64,000 nt of DNA from JAUVPB01 sp965223695 (GTDB lineage: Bacteria > Actinomycetota > Thermoleophilia > Gaiellales > Gaiellaceae): NCBI GenBank assembly GCA_965223695.1, contig CBDCXJ010000035.1, positions 62,001 through 126,000 on the forward strand, given 5' to 3'. The translations under genes were made by a program, and so were the position numbers. Positions 41,579 through 50,043 of the stretch are shown one piece after another. The notes beneath the pieces are model-generated. The model did no database searches and had not been told where the DNA came from. It saw nothing but the letters and a program-made list of their open reading frames with translations. Position 1 is the stretch's first letter, and each line of letters opens with the position of its first letter.

Positions 41579-41908
41579 CTACTCGGTCGACTGCGGCGGT
41601 GGCGCCGCGCCGGCCCCGGTTCTTTCGATTCTGCGGACGGCCATGTGGCGGATGACGCCTTCGGTGATCTTCATCACACGTGTGAGCTCCTCGAGGGCCG
41701 CTGGCCCGGAGTCGAATGTGAGCAAGTGATAGAAGGCATCGGTCTTGTGGTCGATCTCGTACGCGAGCTTTCGCTTGCCCCAGTCAGCCGATTGCATCCA
41801 GGCGCCGGACCCGGTCTCGATGATGCTCTTGCAGCGTTCAACGATCTCGCCTTGCTGTGTCTCCCCAAGCTCGGCATCGAGCATGAGCAAGACTTCGTAG
41901 GGATTCAC
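41579..41908 (-). CDS. rpsF: Small-subunit ribosomal protein bS6
   Basis: About 109 residues. NPYEVLLMLDAELGETQQGE is the first strand and helix; ADWGKRKLAYEIDHKTDAFY and HLLTFDSGPAALEELTRVMK complete the ferredoxin-like fold; VIRHMAVRRI is the last strand. A short Ala/Pro tail follows. I start at GTG 41908, preceded by AAGGAGAG; the longer frame to 42049 includes a non-homologous Arg-rich leader. First gene of the rpsF-ssb-rpsR-rplI unit. Confidence 0.95.
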   Translation of the reverse strand: MNPYEVLLMLDAELGETQQGEIVERCKSIIETGSGAWMQSADWGKRKLAYEIDHKTDAFYHLLTFDSGPAALEELTRVMKITEGVIRHMAVRRIERTGAGAAPPPQSTE

Positions 41909-42055
41909 GCTTCCGATCTCTCCTTCCTTTGGTCTTAGGCGGCCCCACCGTGGTTGCGCCAGCCTCGGAGCAAGCTGTAGGCGCGTGGTGTGGCAGGAAG
42001 TAGGCCGAGTATAGCCTCCGAATCGCACTTGCCTTTGTAGGGGTGTCATGGAAGA

Positions 42056-42511
42056 GTGCCGTGGATGAAACGTCTTCTCGCGCTCGGTTTCGGAGCCCTG
42101 GTCGGTCTTGTGACGATCAGGCTCATCCGCCGCCGCCGCAAAGCACGCGCGGAGGACTCAGAGCCAACGGGCGAGTCAGCGGAAGCGTCCGATCAAGCGG
42201 CCGCGCTCCGACGCAAGCTCGACGAAGTACGAGAGCGTGAGGGCGACACGGTCGGTCCGGCGCGCGTCGACGAGGATGTGGCAGGCGAGGAGCTTGAGCC
42301 CGATCTGACAGCCAAGGGAGCGGTCGCGGCAGGCGACGCCGGAAATGGCGCTACGACGCACGAGAGACCCGCGAGTGGCGCCGACGCGGCGCCGAGTGCC
42401 ACGGACTCAGCGCCGCCGAGCCCCGCGGAGCTGAGTGAGAGGCGCGCGCGCGCGCACGGGCGCGCGCGCGAGGCCGCTGAGTCGATGCGCGACGGCGACG
42501 CCTCAGACTGA
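42056..42511 (+). CDS. Small membrane-anchored charged protein
   Basis: A 151-residue protein I do not recognise. Residues 4-22 (KRLLALGFGALVGLVTIRLI) form one membrane segment, followed by RRRRK as a stop-transfer signal. The remaining 120 residues are hydrophilic and disordered, rich in Ala, Glu, Asp and Ser. Start GTG 42056 or ATG 42065. It is divergent from rpsF across about 150 bp. Near its end the DNA contains an alternating GC tract (42442-42470). It converges with the R2-like gene. Confidence 0.6.
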   Translation: MPWMKRLLALGFGALVGLVTIRLIRRRRKARAEDSEPTGESAEASDQAAALRRKLDEVREREGDTVGPARVDEDVAGEELEPDLTAKGAVAAGDAGNGATTHERPASGADAAPSATDSAPPSPAELSERRARAHGRAREAAESMRDGDASD

Positions 42512-42533
42512 GCGCGCCTACCCGCTGCGCGGT

Positions 42534-43412
42534 CTAGTTCTCGTCGAGGTAGCCGATCGAGCGCATCCGGACCTGCAGTAGCCGGATCGCCTCTTCGTAA
42601 AAGCCGGTCGGCTCGACCCCGTAGCCGGCGATGACCTGGTCGTGCATGTCGGCCGCAAACGCGGCCTCGTGCATGTTCGAGGCCACCATCGCGAACTCAT
42701 CGAGGATGGCGTCGACCCATCCGCGGGCCTCCTCCTTCTCGGTCAGAACCTCGCGGATGTAGGAGACGCCGATTCCGATATGCCTGGCTTCGTCGCGCGC
42801 GACCAGGCGTTGGCCCTTCGTCAGGCCCGGGAAATCGCCGAACTTCTCGTACTGCCCGGCCGTCAGGTTCTGCGCCGTGCGGGCGCCCACGCCCTCGGCC
42901 AGGATGTGGTACGAGACGACCGCCTTCACGTAGTCCTCTTCGCTGCCGGTCCGCGCGAGGTTCTGGATCTTGGCGTCGAGCTCGCCGTAGAGGCTGTCGG
43001 AGATGATGTCCCGGTTTGCGTCGGCGACATCGCGAATCGCCTCGAAGCCACCGCGCACGCCAAAGACCTCTTCATACACGCGCAGCACGCTCTGGAGGTG
43101 GCGGTGCTCGTCGGCGACCTGCGTCGCGATCAACAGCTGCATCTCGTAGTGCGGCGCGTGCTGGAGGAAGGGTGCGAGCAGGCTCGCGACGTTGAACTCG
43201 GCGTGGAAGCGGTGCGCGAACGCCCAGATGAAGCCGTCGCGGGCGTCGTCGTCGAGCGCGGCAAAGCTGGCCGCGTCGGTCGTGAGCTCGAGCTCGAGCG
43301 GCGACCACTGGTGCGCCTCCCAGTGCTTGTAGAGCGAGCTGTACGTACCCTTGTGCTGCTCCAGCTCGTCGTTGCCGAAGTCAGTGGGCGCCACGCTCTC
43401 TGGGCTCGCCAT
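42534..43412 (-). CDS. R2-like ferritin-fold diiron protein
   Basis: A 292-residue helical-bundle protein with a complete set of diiron ligands: Glu72 (FHAEFNVASL), Glu102 and His105 (ADEHRHLQ), Glu173 (ILAEGVGA) and Glu208 and His211 (ARDEARHIG). This matches the ribonucleotide reductase R2 / R2-like ligand-binding oxidase group. No R1 (nrdA/nrdE) gene is nearby. I see no clear radical-storage Tyr at the classical place and the length (292) is nearer R2lox than R2. An oxidase or desaturase-like role is as likely as ribonucleotide reduction. Stand-alone gene; the neighbouring iron importer is on the same strand. Confidence 0.8.
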   Translation of the reverse strand: MASPESVAPTDFGNDELEQHKGTYSSLYKHWEAHQWSPLELELTTDAASFAALDDDARDGFIWAFAHRFHAEFNVASLLAPFLQHAPHYEMQLLIATQVADEHRHLQSVLRVYEEVFGVRGGFEAIRDVADANRDIISDSLYGELDAKIQNLARTGSEEDYVKAVVSYHILAEGVGARTAQNLTAGQYEKFGDFPGLTKGQRLVARDEARHIGIGVSYIREVLTEKEEARGWVDAILDEFAMVASNMHEAAFAADMHDQVIAGYGVEPTGFYEEAIRLLQVRMRSIGYLDEN

Positions 43413-43516
43413 CAGCCGACGATCCTAAACGAGCGCGAGGGCCAGGCAAAGCCACATCCGCTTGCAAGGCCCGCAACCGGTCGCCGAGCCGCCCGACCTG
43501 ACCGTCGAGCGACCCG

Positions 43517-45106
43517 CTAGCCGGGCGAGCCGAGCGCGCTGGCGCGGCGGCCGGTTACGAGCCACACAAACGGGACGGCCACCGCGATCAGGAGCAGCGC
43601 CGGCAGCGCCGCGCGCGAGTACGAGCCGATCTCGGTGAACTTCCAGACCTCGGTTGCCAGCGTCTCGAAGCCGATCGGACGCAACAGAAGTGTTGCCGGA
43701 AGCTCCTTCAGCGTGCTGAGGAAAACGAGCGTCGCGCCGGCCAGAAGCCCGGGCCGCGCGAGCGGCAATGTGATGCTCGCCGCCACACGCAGTGGCCGTC
43801 GCCCCAGGCTGCGGGCGGCCTCCTCGACGCGCGGGTTGACCTGCTGCAGCGCCGACGAGGAGCCCGCGAGTGCCTGTGGGAGAAAGCGAATCACGTACGC
43901 GATCAAGAGCAGCCCGAGCGTCTGGTAGATCGGGCCTCCGTAGCGCACGGCGAAGAACACGAGCGCCAGGGCGATCACGATTCCCGGCAGCGCGTTCGGT
44001 GTGTAGGCGGCGCGCTCGAGCAGTGCGCCGGTGCGCCGACCGCGCCGCGCGAGAACGGCGATGGGAAGCGATGCGACAAGGGCGGCGCCGGCCGCGGCCG
44101 CCGCGACGCCGACAGAGCCTCCCAGAGCGCTCCAGGCAACGTCGAGCGGTTCGCTGCGTGCGAGCATTCGTTCGAGCCAGTAGCCAAGTACGGCCAGCGG
44201 CACGAGCAGGAAGAAGCCGATCATCAGCCAGCAGAAGCCGAGCGCGGGAACCCGCCAGCGCCCGAGCGGAATCGGCCGCGCCGGGCGGCCGACGCCCGGG
44301 CCGAGCCTGAACCGATGCCCGCCACGTTGCGAGCGGCGCTCTCCGAACAGCACCAGCGTTGTCAACGCGACGAGCACGAGGCCGAGGACGGCGGCCGGCG
44401 TGCGGTCGAACAGCGAGAGGTACTGCAGGTACATCGCCCGCGTCAGGGAGTCGTACTGCATCAGCGCCACGGCTCCGAAGTCCGACAGCACGTAGAGCGC
44501 GGCGAGCAGACTGGCGGCGCCGATCGCAGGCCGAAGCATCGGCAAGGTCACGTGAACGAACGTCGAGCGGGTCGAGTGACCGAGCCCGCGCGAGGCCTCC
44601 TCGAGGCCCGGGTCGACCGAGCGAAGCGCGGCCGCACAGAGGAGAAAGACGTACGGGTAGGTCGAGAGCGTGAGTGCAAGGAGCGCGCCGGGGAAGCCGA
44701 ATATCTCTGGGATCCGCTCGACGCCGAACGGACCCGAAAGCGCTTGCTGGAGCAAGCCCCGCGGGCCGAAGGCTCCGAGCAGTGCCAGCGCAGCCACGTA
44801 GCTCGGGATCACGATCGGCAGCGCCGCGAGCACGGCGATCAGCCGACGGCCCGGCAGGTCGGTTCGCGTCACCAGCCACGCCAGGGGAACGCCGATAGCG
44901 ATCGCGCAGGCAACGACTGCCGCCACGAGCACGAGGGTCGAGACGAGGACGTCGGCGGTGCCGGAGCGGGTAAGCACCGACCACGCATCGGTCCCGCCCT
45001 GGATCGCCCGGACGAGGAGGTAGACGACCGGCAAGACGGCCAGCGCCGCGACGATCATCGCGGCCAACCCGAGCGGGCCTCGAGCCAGCCCGAAGCGCGT
45101 GCTCAC
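43517..45106 (-). CDS. Ferric-iron ABC transporter permease (FbpB/FutB type)
   Basis: A 529-residue permease with about twelve helices made from two homologous halves, as in FbpB/SfuB. Each half has an EAA loop for the ATPase: LEEASRGLGHSTRSTFVHVT in the first and VEEAARSLGRRPLRVAASIT in the second. LPIVIPSYVAALALLG and YTPNALPGIVIALAL are also typical of iron(III) permeases. It overlaps the binding-protein gene by four bases (45103-45106), and works with it and with the ATPase at 46301-47323. Transported form is probably Fe3+ or a chelate. Confidence 0.92.
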   Translation of the reverse strand: MSTRFGLARGPLGLAAMIVAALAVLPVVYLLVRAIQGGTDAWSVLTRSGTADVLVSTLVLVAAVVACAIAIGVPLAWLVTRTDLPGRRLIAVLAALPIVIPSYVAALALLGAFGPRGLLQQALSGPFGVERIPEIFGFPGALLALTLSTYPYVFLLCAAALRSVDPGLEEASRGLGHSTRSTFVHVTLPMLRPAIGAASLLAALYVLSDFGAVALMQYDSLTRAMYLQYLSLFDRTPAAVLGLVLVALTTLVLFGERRSQRGGHRFRLGPGVGRPARPIPLGRWRVPALGFCWLMIGFFLLVPLAVLGYWLERMLARSEPLDVAWSALGGSVGVAAAAAGAALVASLPIAVLARRGRRTGALLERAAYTPNALPGIVIALALVFFAVRYGGPIYQTLGLLLIAYVIRFLPQALAGSSSALQQVNPRVEEAARSLGRRPLRVAASITLPLARPGLLAGATLVFLSTLKELPATLLLRPIGFETLATEVWKFTEIGSYSRAALPALLLIAVAVPFVWLVTGRRASALGSPG

Positions 45107-46221
45107 GACGTCAGGCCGACCTCGTTCAACAGCTCGAGCGTGGCCTCGAGCTCGGGGCCGAGCTCGTCGAGCGAGATGTCGGGGCCCTGCAGCTCCGCGA
45201 GCCCGGGCAGTCCCTCTCGCGCCTGGATTCCGCCGGCCAGAGGAAACTCGGCCTCCTCCGCCGTGTCCCTATAGAAGCGTTGGCCCTCATCCGAGACCAG
45301 GAACGCGACCAGTGCTTGCGCACCGGGAGAGTCGGCTGAACCCGCCAGGACGCCGGCGCCTGCGACGTTCACGAGAGCTCCCGGGTCGTCGCCCTCGAAG
45401 AAGTGATTCGCGATCGGGGCGTCGGGTCGCTCGGCGAGTACGAGGTGGAGGTAGTAGTGGTTGACGAGACCGACGTCGATCTCGCCCGCGGCGGCCGCCT
45501 CGACCGTTGGCGTGTTCTTCTGATACAGCTTGGGATCGTTGGCCGCGATGCCCTCGAGCCACTCGCGCGTGCGCTCCTCGCCCGCGGTCAGTCGCATCGC
45601 GGTGACGAAGGCTTGGAACGAGGCGTTTGTGGGAGGAAGGCCAATCCTGCCGCGCCACTCCGGCTCAGCGAGGCTCCAGACGTCGCGTGGCAGCTCCGTC
45701 TCCTCGAGCGCCTCGGTGTTGTACACGAGCACGCGCGAGCGGCCCGAGGTGCCGATCCACATGCCCTCGGCGTCTCGGTAGCGCGCGTCGACGCGCGCGA
45801 GCGCCTCCTGTGGCAGGGTCGCGAGCAGGCCCTCTTCTGCCAAGGCGCCCAGGCTCCCGGCGTCCTGGGCGAAGAACACGTCCGCCGGTGTGCGCGAGCC
45901 CTCTTCGAGCAGGGTTGCGGCCAGCTCGGCGCTTCCGCCGTAGCGCACCTCGACCTCGATCCCGGTCGCTTGCTCGAACTGTGCGAAGAGCGGCTCGACG
46001 ATCTCTTCTTCACGCCCTGAGTAGACCGTGATCTTCTCGTCGGAGCCTGCGCTCGCCTCGGTGCCGGAGCCCGAGCCCGGGTTGTCCCCGCCGCATGCTG
46101 CCAGCACGGCGATCGTCAGGACGGCGATGGCGCTCGCGACAATCGCGACACGGCGGCCCTCTGCCCTCGCCCTACGCATAGGTCGGGGGTGACGGAGTCG
46201 CTGGAGCTCGGCTGGCGGCAT
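45103..46221 (-). CDS. Ferric-iron ABC transporter substrate-binding lipoprotein (FbpA/FutA type)
   Basis: A 372-residue periplasmic-binding-type protein. After a basic leader a hydrophobic segment ends in the lipobox VLAACGG (Cys near 42), so it is membrane-anchored. The mature part opens ITVYSGREEEIVEPLFAQFE, then YGGSAELAATLLEEG, VFFAQDAGSLGALAEEG, MWIGTSGRSRVLVYNT and GEIDVGLVNHYYLH; the YY pair is characteristic of FbpA-type Fe3+ binding. ATG 46221 has GAGGA at good spacing; ATG 46179 is also possible. Two operator-like palindromes lie just upstream (46238-46284). Confidence 0.92.
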   Translation of the reverse strand: MPPAELQRLRHPRPMRRARAEGRRVAIVASAIAVLTIAVLAACGGDNPGSGSGTEASAGSDEKITVYSGREEEIVEPLFAQFEQATGIEVEVRYGGSAELAATLLEEGSRTPADVFFAQDAGSLGALAEEGLLATLPQEALARVDARYRDAEGMWIGTSGRSRVLVYNTEALEETELPRDVWSLAEPEWRGRIGLPPTNASFQAFVTAMRLTAGEERTREWLEGIAANDPKLYQKNTPTVEAAAAGEIDVGLVNHYYLHLVLAERPDAPIANHFFEGDDPGALVNVAGAGVLAGSADSPGAQALVAFLVSDEGQRFYRDTAEEAEFPLAGGIQAREGLPGLAELQGPDISLDELGPELEATLELLNEVGLTS

Positions 46222-46237
46222 CAGGTGTCCTCTACTC

Positions 46238-46284
46238 GTAAGGGCCGCCTTCCAAAAGGCCTATCACTGCAAGGGGAGCCTTAC
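46238..46284. promoter_or_regulatory. Two operator palindromes before the iron-binding protein gene
   Basis: GTAAGGGCCGCCTTCC (46238-46253) and GCAAGGGGAGCCTTAC (46269-46284) each match GTAAGG-N4-CCTTAC with one mismatch. They lie 17-63 bp before the start codon of the binding protein. The same motif occurs twice before the ATPase gene. Probably an iron-responsive repressor site (DtxR/IdeR-like), by context. Confidence 0.6.
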
Positions 46285-46300
46285 CAAAGACCGGAGCTCG

Positions 46301-47323
46301 CTACGCGGATGTGAACACGGTGACCGGCGCCTCGTGCGGCAGCACGCGAACCCGGTCGCCCAGCCGTGCGAGCTCTGTCGACGGACGCTGCGAGACGAGC
46401 GCCGTGCCGTCGTCGAACTCGACGCCGTAGAACACGTCGTGACCTCTGAACTCACGGCGTACGACCTGGGCGGCACCGCCTGGGTCGGGCTCGAGCGCCA
46501 GCGTCTCGGGTCGTATCAGCACGTCGACCTGCGCCCGCGCGTGTGGTGCCCGCAGCGGGAACTTGCCGAGCTGCGTCTCGACATGGCCGTTTGCGACATA
46601 GCCCGGCACGAAGTTGGCGGGCCCGACGAACTCGGCGGCCCAGCGCGTCGACGGGGCGTGGTAGAGGTCCTCGGGCCGGCCGCTCTGCACGATCTCACCC
46701 TCGTGCATGAGCGCGATTCGATCAGAGAGCGAGAACGCCTCTTCCCGATCGTGTGTCACGAGCAGCACCGTCACGCCGATCGAGCGCAGCACGCGGGCGA
46801 GCTCGTCGCGCATCGATGAGCGAAGCAGCGGGTCGATGTTGCTCCAGGGCTCGTCGAGGAGAATGACCCTGGGCCCGGGTGCGAGCGCGCGCGCGAGCGC
46901 GACGCGTTGCTGCTGGCCGCCCGATAGCTCGCCCGGGAAGCGAGCACCGAGCCCACACATGCCAACGACCGCGAGCACGGCCGGAACACGTCGCTCGCGT
47001 TCGCGCCTTGCGAGCCCGTAGCCGACGTTGTCGGAAACGGTCAGGTGGGGGAAGAGTGCGTAGTCCTGAAAAACCATGCCAACCTGCCGGTGCTCGGGCG
47101 CGACGGATGCACTCGGCGTGGCGACGGCGACGTCGTCGAGCGAGATCGTGCCCGTGTCGGGAAGCTCGAAACCTGCCAGCAGCCGAAGCAGCGTCGTCTT
47201 GCCGCACCCGCTCGGTCCGAGCAGCGCGACGATCTCGCCGGAGGCGATCTCGAGCTCGGCACGTCGAACGGCCTCGACGTCGCCAAAGGACTTGCTGATA
47301 TCTCGCAGAGTGATCGTCGCCAC
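46301..47323 (-). CDS. Ferric-iron ABC transporter ATP-binding protein (FbpC type)
   Basis: A 340-residue ATPase. Walker A LLGPSGCGKTTLLRLLAGFE, Q-loop MVFQDYALFPHLTV, signature LSGGQQQRVALARALA, Walker B RVILLDEPWSNIDP, H-loop VTHDREEAF. The last 110 residues are a TOBE-type domain (FVGPANFVPGYVANGHVETQ), as in FbpC. GTG 47323 is the start, with AAGGTGA upstream inside an operator palindrome. It is transcribed toward the binding-protein and permease genes, separated by an 80-bp gap with two more palindromes. Confidence 0.94.
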   Translation of the reverse strand: MATITLRDISKSFGDVEAVRRAELEIASGEIVALLGPSGCGKTTLLRLLAGFELPDTGTISLDDVAVATPSASVAPEHRQVGMVFQDYALFPHLTVSDNVGYGLARRERERRVPAVLAVVGMCGLGARFPGELSGGQQQRVALARALAPGPRVILLDEPWSNIDPLLRSSMRDELARVLRSIGVTVLLVTHDREEAFSLSDRIALMHEGEIVQSGRPEDLYHAPSTRWAAEFVGPANFVPGYVANGHVETQLGKFPLRAPHARAQVDVLIRPETLALEPDPGGAAQVVRREFRGHDVFYGVEFDDGTALVSQRPSTELARLGDRVRVLPHEAPVTVFTSA

Positions 47324-47326
47324 GAT

Positions 47327-47378
47327 GTAAGGGTCACCTTACCGCCAGGGTGCGGCCTTCTTGTAAGGGTCGCCTTAC
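47327..47378. promoter_or_regulatory. Two perfect operator palindromes between the iron ATPase gene and tatA
   Basis: GTAAGGGTCACCTTAC (47327-47342) and GTAAGGGTCGCCTTAC (47363-47378) are 36 bp apart, each a perfect GTAAGG-N4-CCTTAC. The first is four bases from the ATPase start codon and covers its ribosome site. Confidence 0.7.
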
Positions 47379-47482
47379 CGCGTGTCACCCAGCCCCATCT
47401 GCCCCTTTCGGGCATGTCCATCGGCCCTGGGACACCGGGTGTCACGGAGTCGCACGCTCCTCGAGCCTGCTACCTTGGGTGC

Positions 47483-47842
47483 ATGCCGCTGGCGATTTTC
47501 AGCAGCATCGGGGTGTGGGAGATCCTGATTCTCCTCGCCGTTCTCATGCTTCTGTTCGGCTCGAAACGCCTGCCGCAGATGGGTCAGTCGCTCGGGCGCG
47601 GTCTACGCGAGTTCAAGGACTCGGTCGGCGACACCGGGCGCGAGCTCAGGGACGCGATCCAGGAGATGCCGGGCGATGTCCGCGACAGCTTCGAGGGCGA
47701 GACGATCGCGGCCGAGGATCCCGCCCCCGTGCAGCAAGCGCTTCCCTCTAAGGGCCGCACGGTCGAGGCACCGGTTGCGACGCCGGTTGGCGACGCAGCA
47801 CCGCCGCCGGCGGAGTCCGATCCGGACCAACCGGCGAGCTAG
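47483..47842 (+). CDS. tatA: Sec-independent protein translocase TatA
   Basis: A 119-residue TatA/E protein. A short N-terminal membrane helix (IGVWEILILLAVLMLLFGSK) is followed by the amphipathic helix RLPQMGQSLGRGLREFKDSV and a charged, Pro/Ala-rich tail, the standard TatA design. It forms the transport pore of the twin-arginine pathway with TatC (not in the window). Start ATG 47483; longer frames upstream cross the iron operator region. It lies convergent to a row of secreted proteins, at least one with a possible Tat signal. Confidence 0.9.
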   Translation: MPLAIFSSIGVWEILILLAVLMLLFGSKRLPQMGQSLGRGLREFKDSVGDTGRELRDAIQEMPGDVRDSFEGETIAAEDPAPVQQALPSKGRTVEAPVATPVGDAAPPPAESDPDQPAS

Positions 47843-47938
47843 GCGCCGACCTCACTCCTGGAGCGCGGGTGCGTCGCGCGCTCGTCGCCTTGGGCGCCTC
47901 GGCGTTGGTCGCCGTGCGCGCCTCAACGGAAAGGTAAT

Positions 47939-48008
47939 GCGGGGAGCCCCTGCATGGGAGGTGGTTGAGAAGCCTGCGGCAACTTCCCAACCTTATGAGG
48001 CTCCCCGC
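47939..48008. other. 70-nt rod-like hairpin between tatA and the lysyl-oxidase array
   Basis: An 8-bp perfect outer stem (GCGGGGAG with CTCCCCGC) leads through CCT-g-CAT/ATG-AGG to an inner hairpin GGTTG-a-GAAG ... CTTC-c-CAACC with a ten-base loop. It lies between two convergent genes. There is no T-run on either strand and no known RNA family is recognised; bidirectional terminator or small RNA. Confidence 0.5.
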
Positions 48009-48079
48009 GCGCTCAGAATTCTACATACGACCGGCGATCCCTCCTTCGCCGCCGGTCGCGAGCGCGATTCACCTCAAGC

Positions 48080-49927
48080 TCAGCTTGAAAGTTGCACGAT
48101 CTCGCACGAGGCGGCGACACGATCCACGCGGTCAGCGAGCACCGTGTCGGTGCCCGAGCCGCACGTGATGATGTCGACCTTGCCGTCGCGGCTCGAGATG
48201 CGGTCGTCGCCGCTTCCACCGCGGATCTTGTCGAGACCGGGGCCACCGAAGAGGCGGTCGTTGCCGGGGCCGCCGAGGAGCACGTCGTTACCGGCCTTGC
48301 CCCGGATCAGGTCGGCTCCACGCCCGCCCTCGATCTTCTCGGCGAGCTTCCCGCCGCGCAGGATGTCGTCGAACTGCGTCCCGAGCACGATTGCGAAGCG
48401 AAGGACCCGAGCGGTTCGCCGCGACTTCGCGGCACCGGCGGCATTTGCGTTGTAGGCGGTGACCACGACTCGCAGGCGCTTGCCGAGGTCGGCCTTCCGT
48501 ATACGGTACGTCGGGCGCTTGGCACCGGCGACGTTGCCGCAGGCCGTCCCTTTGCCCTTCACGCTCTTCTTGGCTGCCTTGCCCGTTGTGCATCGCTGCC
48601 AGGTGTACTGGTACGTGAGCTTGGCACCGTCGGGCGCGATCCACGTTCCCGGAAGGACGCTGAGGACGCCGCCGAGCGCGGCCGGCCCGCTGAGAACGGG
48701 CGCCGCGATCGGAACCGGAATCTCGCCGACGCCCAGCATCACGGTGGCCGGCGCGCTGGTCAGTCGGCGGGTGTCGCGCGTCGTGTAGATGAAGGAGTCG
48801 GCTCCCTCGTAGCCCGGGTCGGGTGTGTAGATCGCCTCCGCAGTCCTGCCCTCGCTCAGCTCGAGCGCGAGCGTGCCGTGCCTGGGCGGGACGAGGATCT
48901 TGAACGTCAGCGTGTCGGGCTCGGCCGTCACGTAGCACTCGCCGAATCTGAGCGCGCAGCGCTCGCCGATGTCGTTGTCCTTCCAGCCCGCGAACGCGTG
49001 CACTTCGGGGCCGATGACCTTGCCGCTAAGCGTCAGCGGCGTCGACGCGTTGCGTGGCACCGAGCGCGCGAAGGCCTTTGCCGTCGTGCCCGGGATCATG
49101 CGCGGCACCTCGAGCGCATTGTTTGACTCGTCGGTCTCGATCAGACGCCCGCCCGGGTTGACGACGGCGCGCAGGACGTACGCGCGGGGGCGGAGGCCGG
49201 TGATGTCGATCCACTGGTCTGCGAGCTGGGCGGCGTAGTAGTCGCCGATTCCCGGCGAGATGCCCATGCGGACGAAGCTCGCCCCCGGCGTGTTCGGGCG
49301 GCACCAGTCCTCGCTCTTCGTTCCCGTCCCGCGGAAGTAGGCCTCCTTGCCGGAGAAGTCGTAGGTGTCGAACATGCAGAAGCCGACCTTGCCGGTGACC
49401 CGTTTCTTGCCCTTGGGCAGGAGCAGCTCGTAGCGGGCGGCCAGGTTGTAGTGCCAGTGCCAGTGGCCGACGGCGTCGGAGTACACGAGCTTGGCACCCT
49501 GAAGCGCCTGGGCCAGCGACAGATCGTTGGGAGCGGCGAGCGGCGAGGGCTCGTCGCTCGCCGGCGGGCGCCCGCCCGGCCAGAGCACCTGCATCAGCGT
49601 CTTGCCGCCGTCGATCGAGAAGATGTCGGCCGTGCCGCCGGCATTCGCGATCACGCTGTCGAAGCGGTAGACGACCCTGTTGTTCTTCTCGTACGCGTCG
49701 ACGAACACGGCTGGCACGGTTCCCTGGTACGAGGCCGAGATCGTCGGTAGCAGCGGGTAGAGGTCAGGCTTGGCACCGATCGCGGCGAGCGTGCGGATCG
49801 GCACGGTGTTGGCGGCTTCGAGGTGGTGCGCACCCGCCGGCGCGGCGAGGCCGAGCACGATGAGCAGGGCGGCAAAAACACCGAGCAAGCGGCGTCGCGA
49901 ATGACGATGGAGGGCGCGTGGGAGCAT
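48080..49927 (-). CDS. Secreted lysyl-oxidase-like protein with Ca-binding repeats (copy 1)
   Basis: A 615-residue exported protein. Signal sequence: HSRRRLLGVFAALLIVLGLA, with an SRRRLL twin-arginine-like motif, ending AGA before His34-His35. Residues about 50-275 match the lysyl oxidase catalytic domain: GHWHWHY (copper His155, 157, 159), TGKVGFCMFDTYD (Lys180) and GDYYAAQLADQWIDITGL (Tyr231), where Lys and Tyr correspond to the LTQ-forming pair of animal LOX. Next come Ig/cadherin-like modules (ADSFIYTTRDTR) and hemolysin-type repeats (GGPGNDRLFGGPGLDKIRGG), then a cap with CGSGTD and SCE. Last gene of the four-gene array. Substrate unknown. Confidence 0.85.
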   Translation of the reverse strand: MLPRALHRHSRRRLLGVFAALLIVLGLAAPAGAHHLEAANTVPIRTLAAIGAKPDLYPLLPTISASYQGTVPAVFVDAYEKNNRVVYRFDSVIANAGGTADIFSIDGGKTLMQVLWPGGRPPASDEPSPLAAPNDLSLAQALQGAKLVYSDAVGHWHWHYNLAARYELLLPKGKKRVTGKVGFCMFDTYDFSGKEAYFRGTGTKSEDWCRPNTPGASFVRMGISPGIGDYYAAQLADQWIDITGLRPRAYVLRAVVNPGGRLIETDESNNALEVPRMIPGTTAKAFARSVPRNASTPLTLSGKVIGPEVHAFAGWKDNDIGERCALRFGECYVTAEPDTLTFKILVPPRHGTLALELSEGRTAEAIYTPDPGYEGADSFIYTTRDTRRLTSAPATVMLGVGEIPVPIAAPVLSGPAALGGVLSVLPGTWIAPDGAKLTYQYTWQRCTTGKAAKKSVKGKGTACGNVAGAKRPTYRIRKADLGKRLRVVVTAYNANAAGAAKSRRTARVLRFAIVLGTQFDDILRGGKLAEKIEGGRGADLIRGKAGNDVLLGGPGNDRLFGGPGLDKIRGGSGDDRISSRDGKVDIITCGSGTDTVLADRVDRVAASCEIVQLSS

Positions 49928-50043
49928 CGAGTTGTATCGGGCCGCAGCAGTCGTGATATAGCCGAGGCCGGCCTGGCCGGCAAGAGGGGCGGCCCCCGAT
50001 CGGGGGATACGTCGCGGGACGCCTCCTGCCCTGGTCGCTGGGT

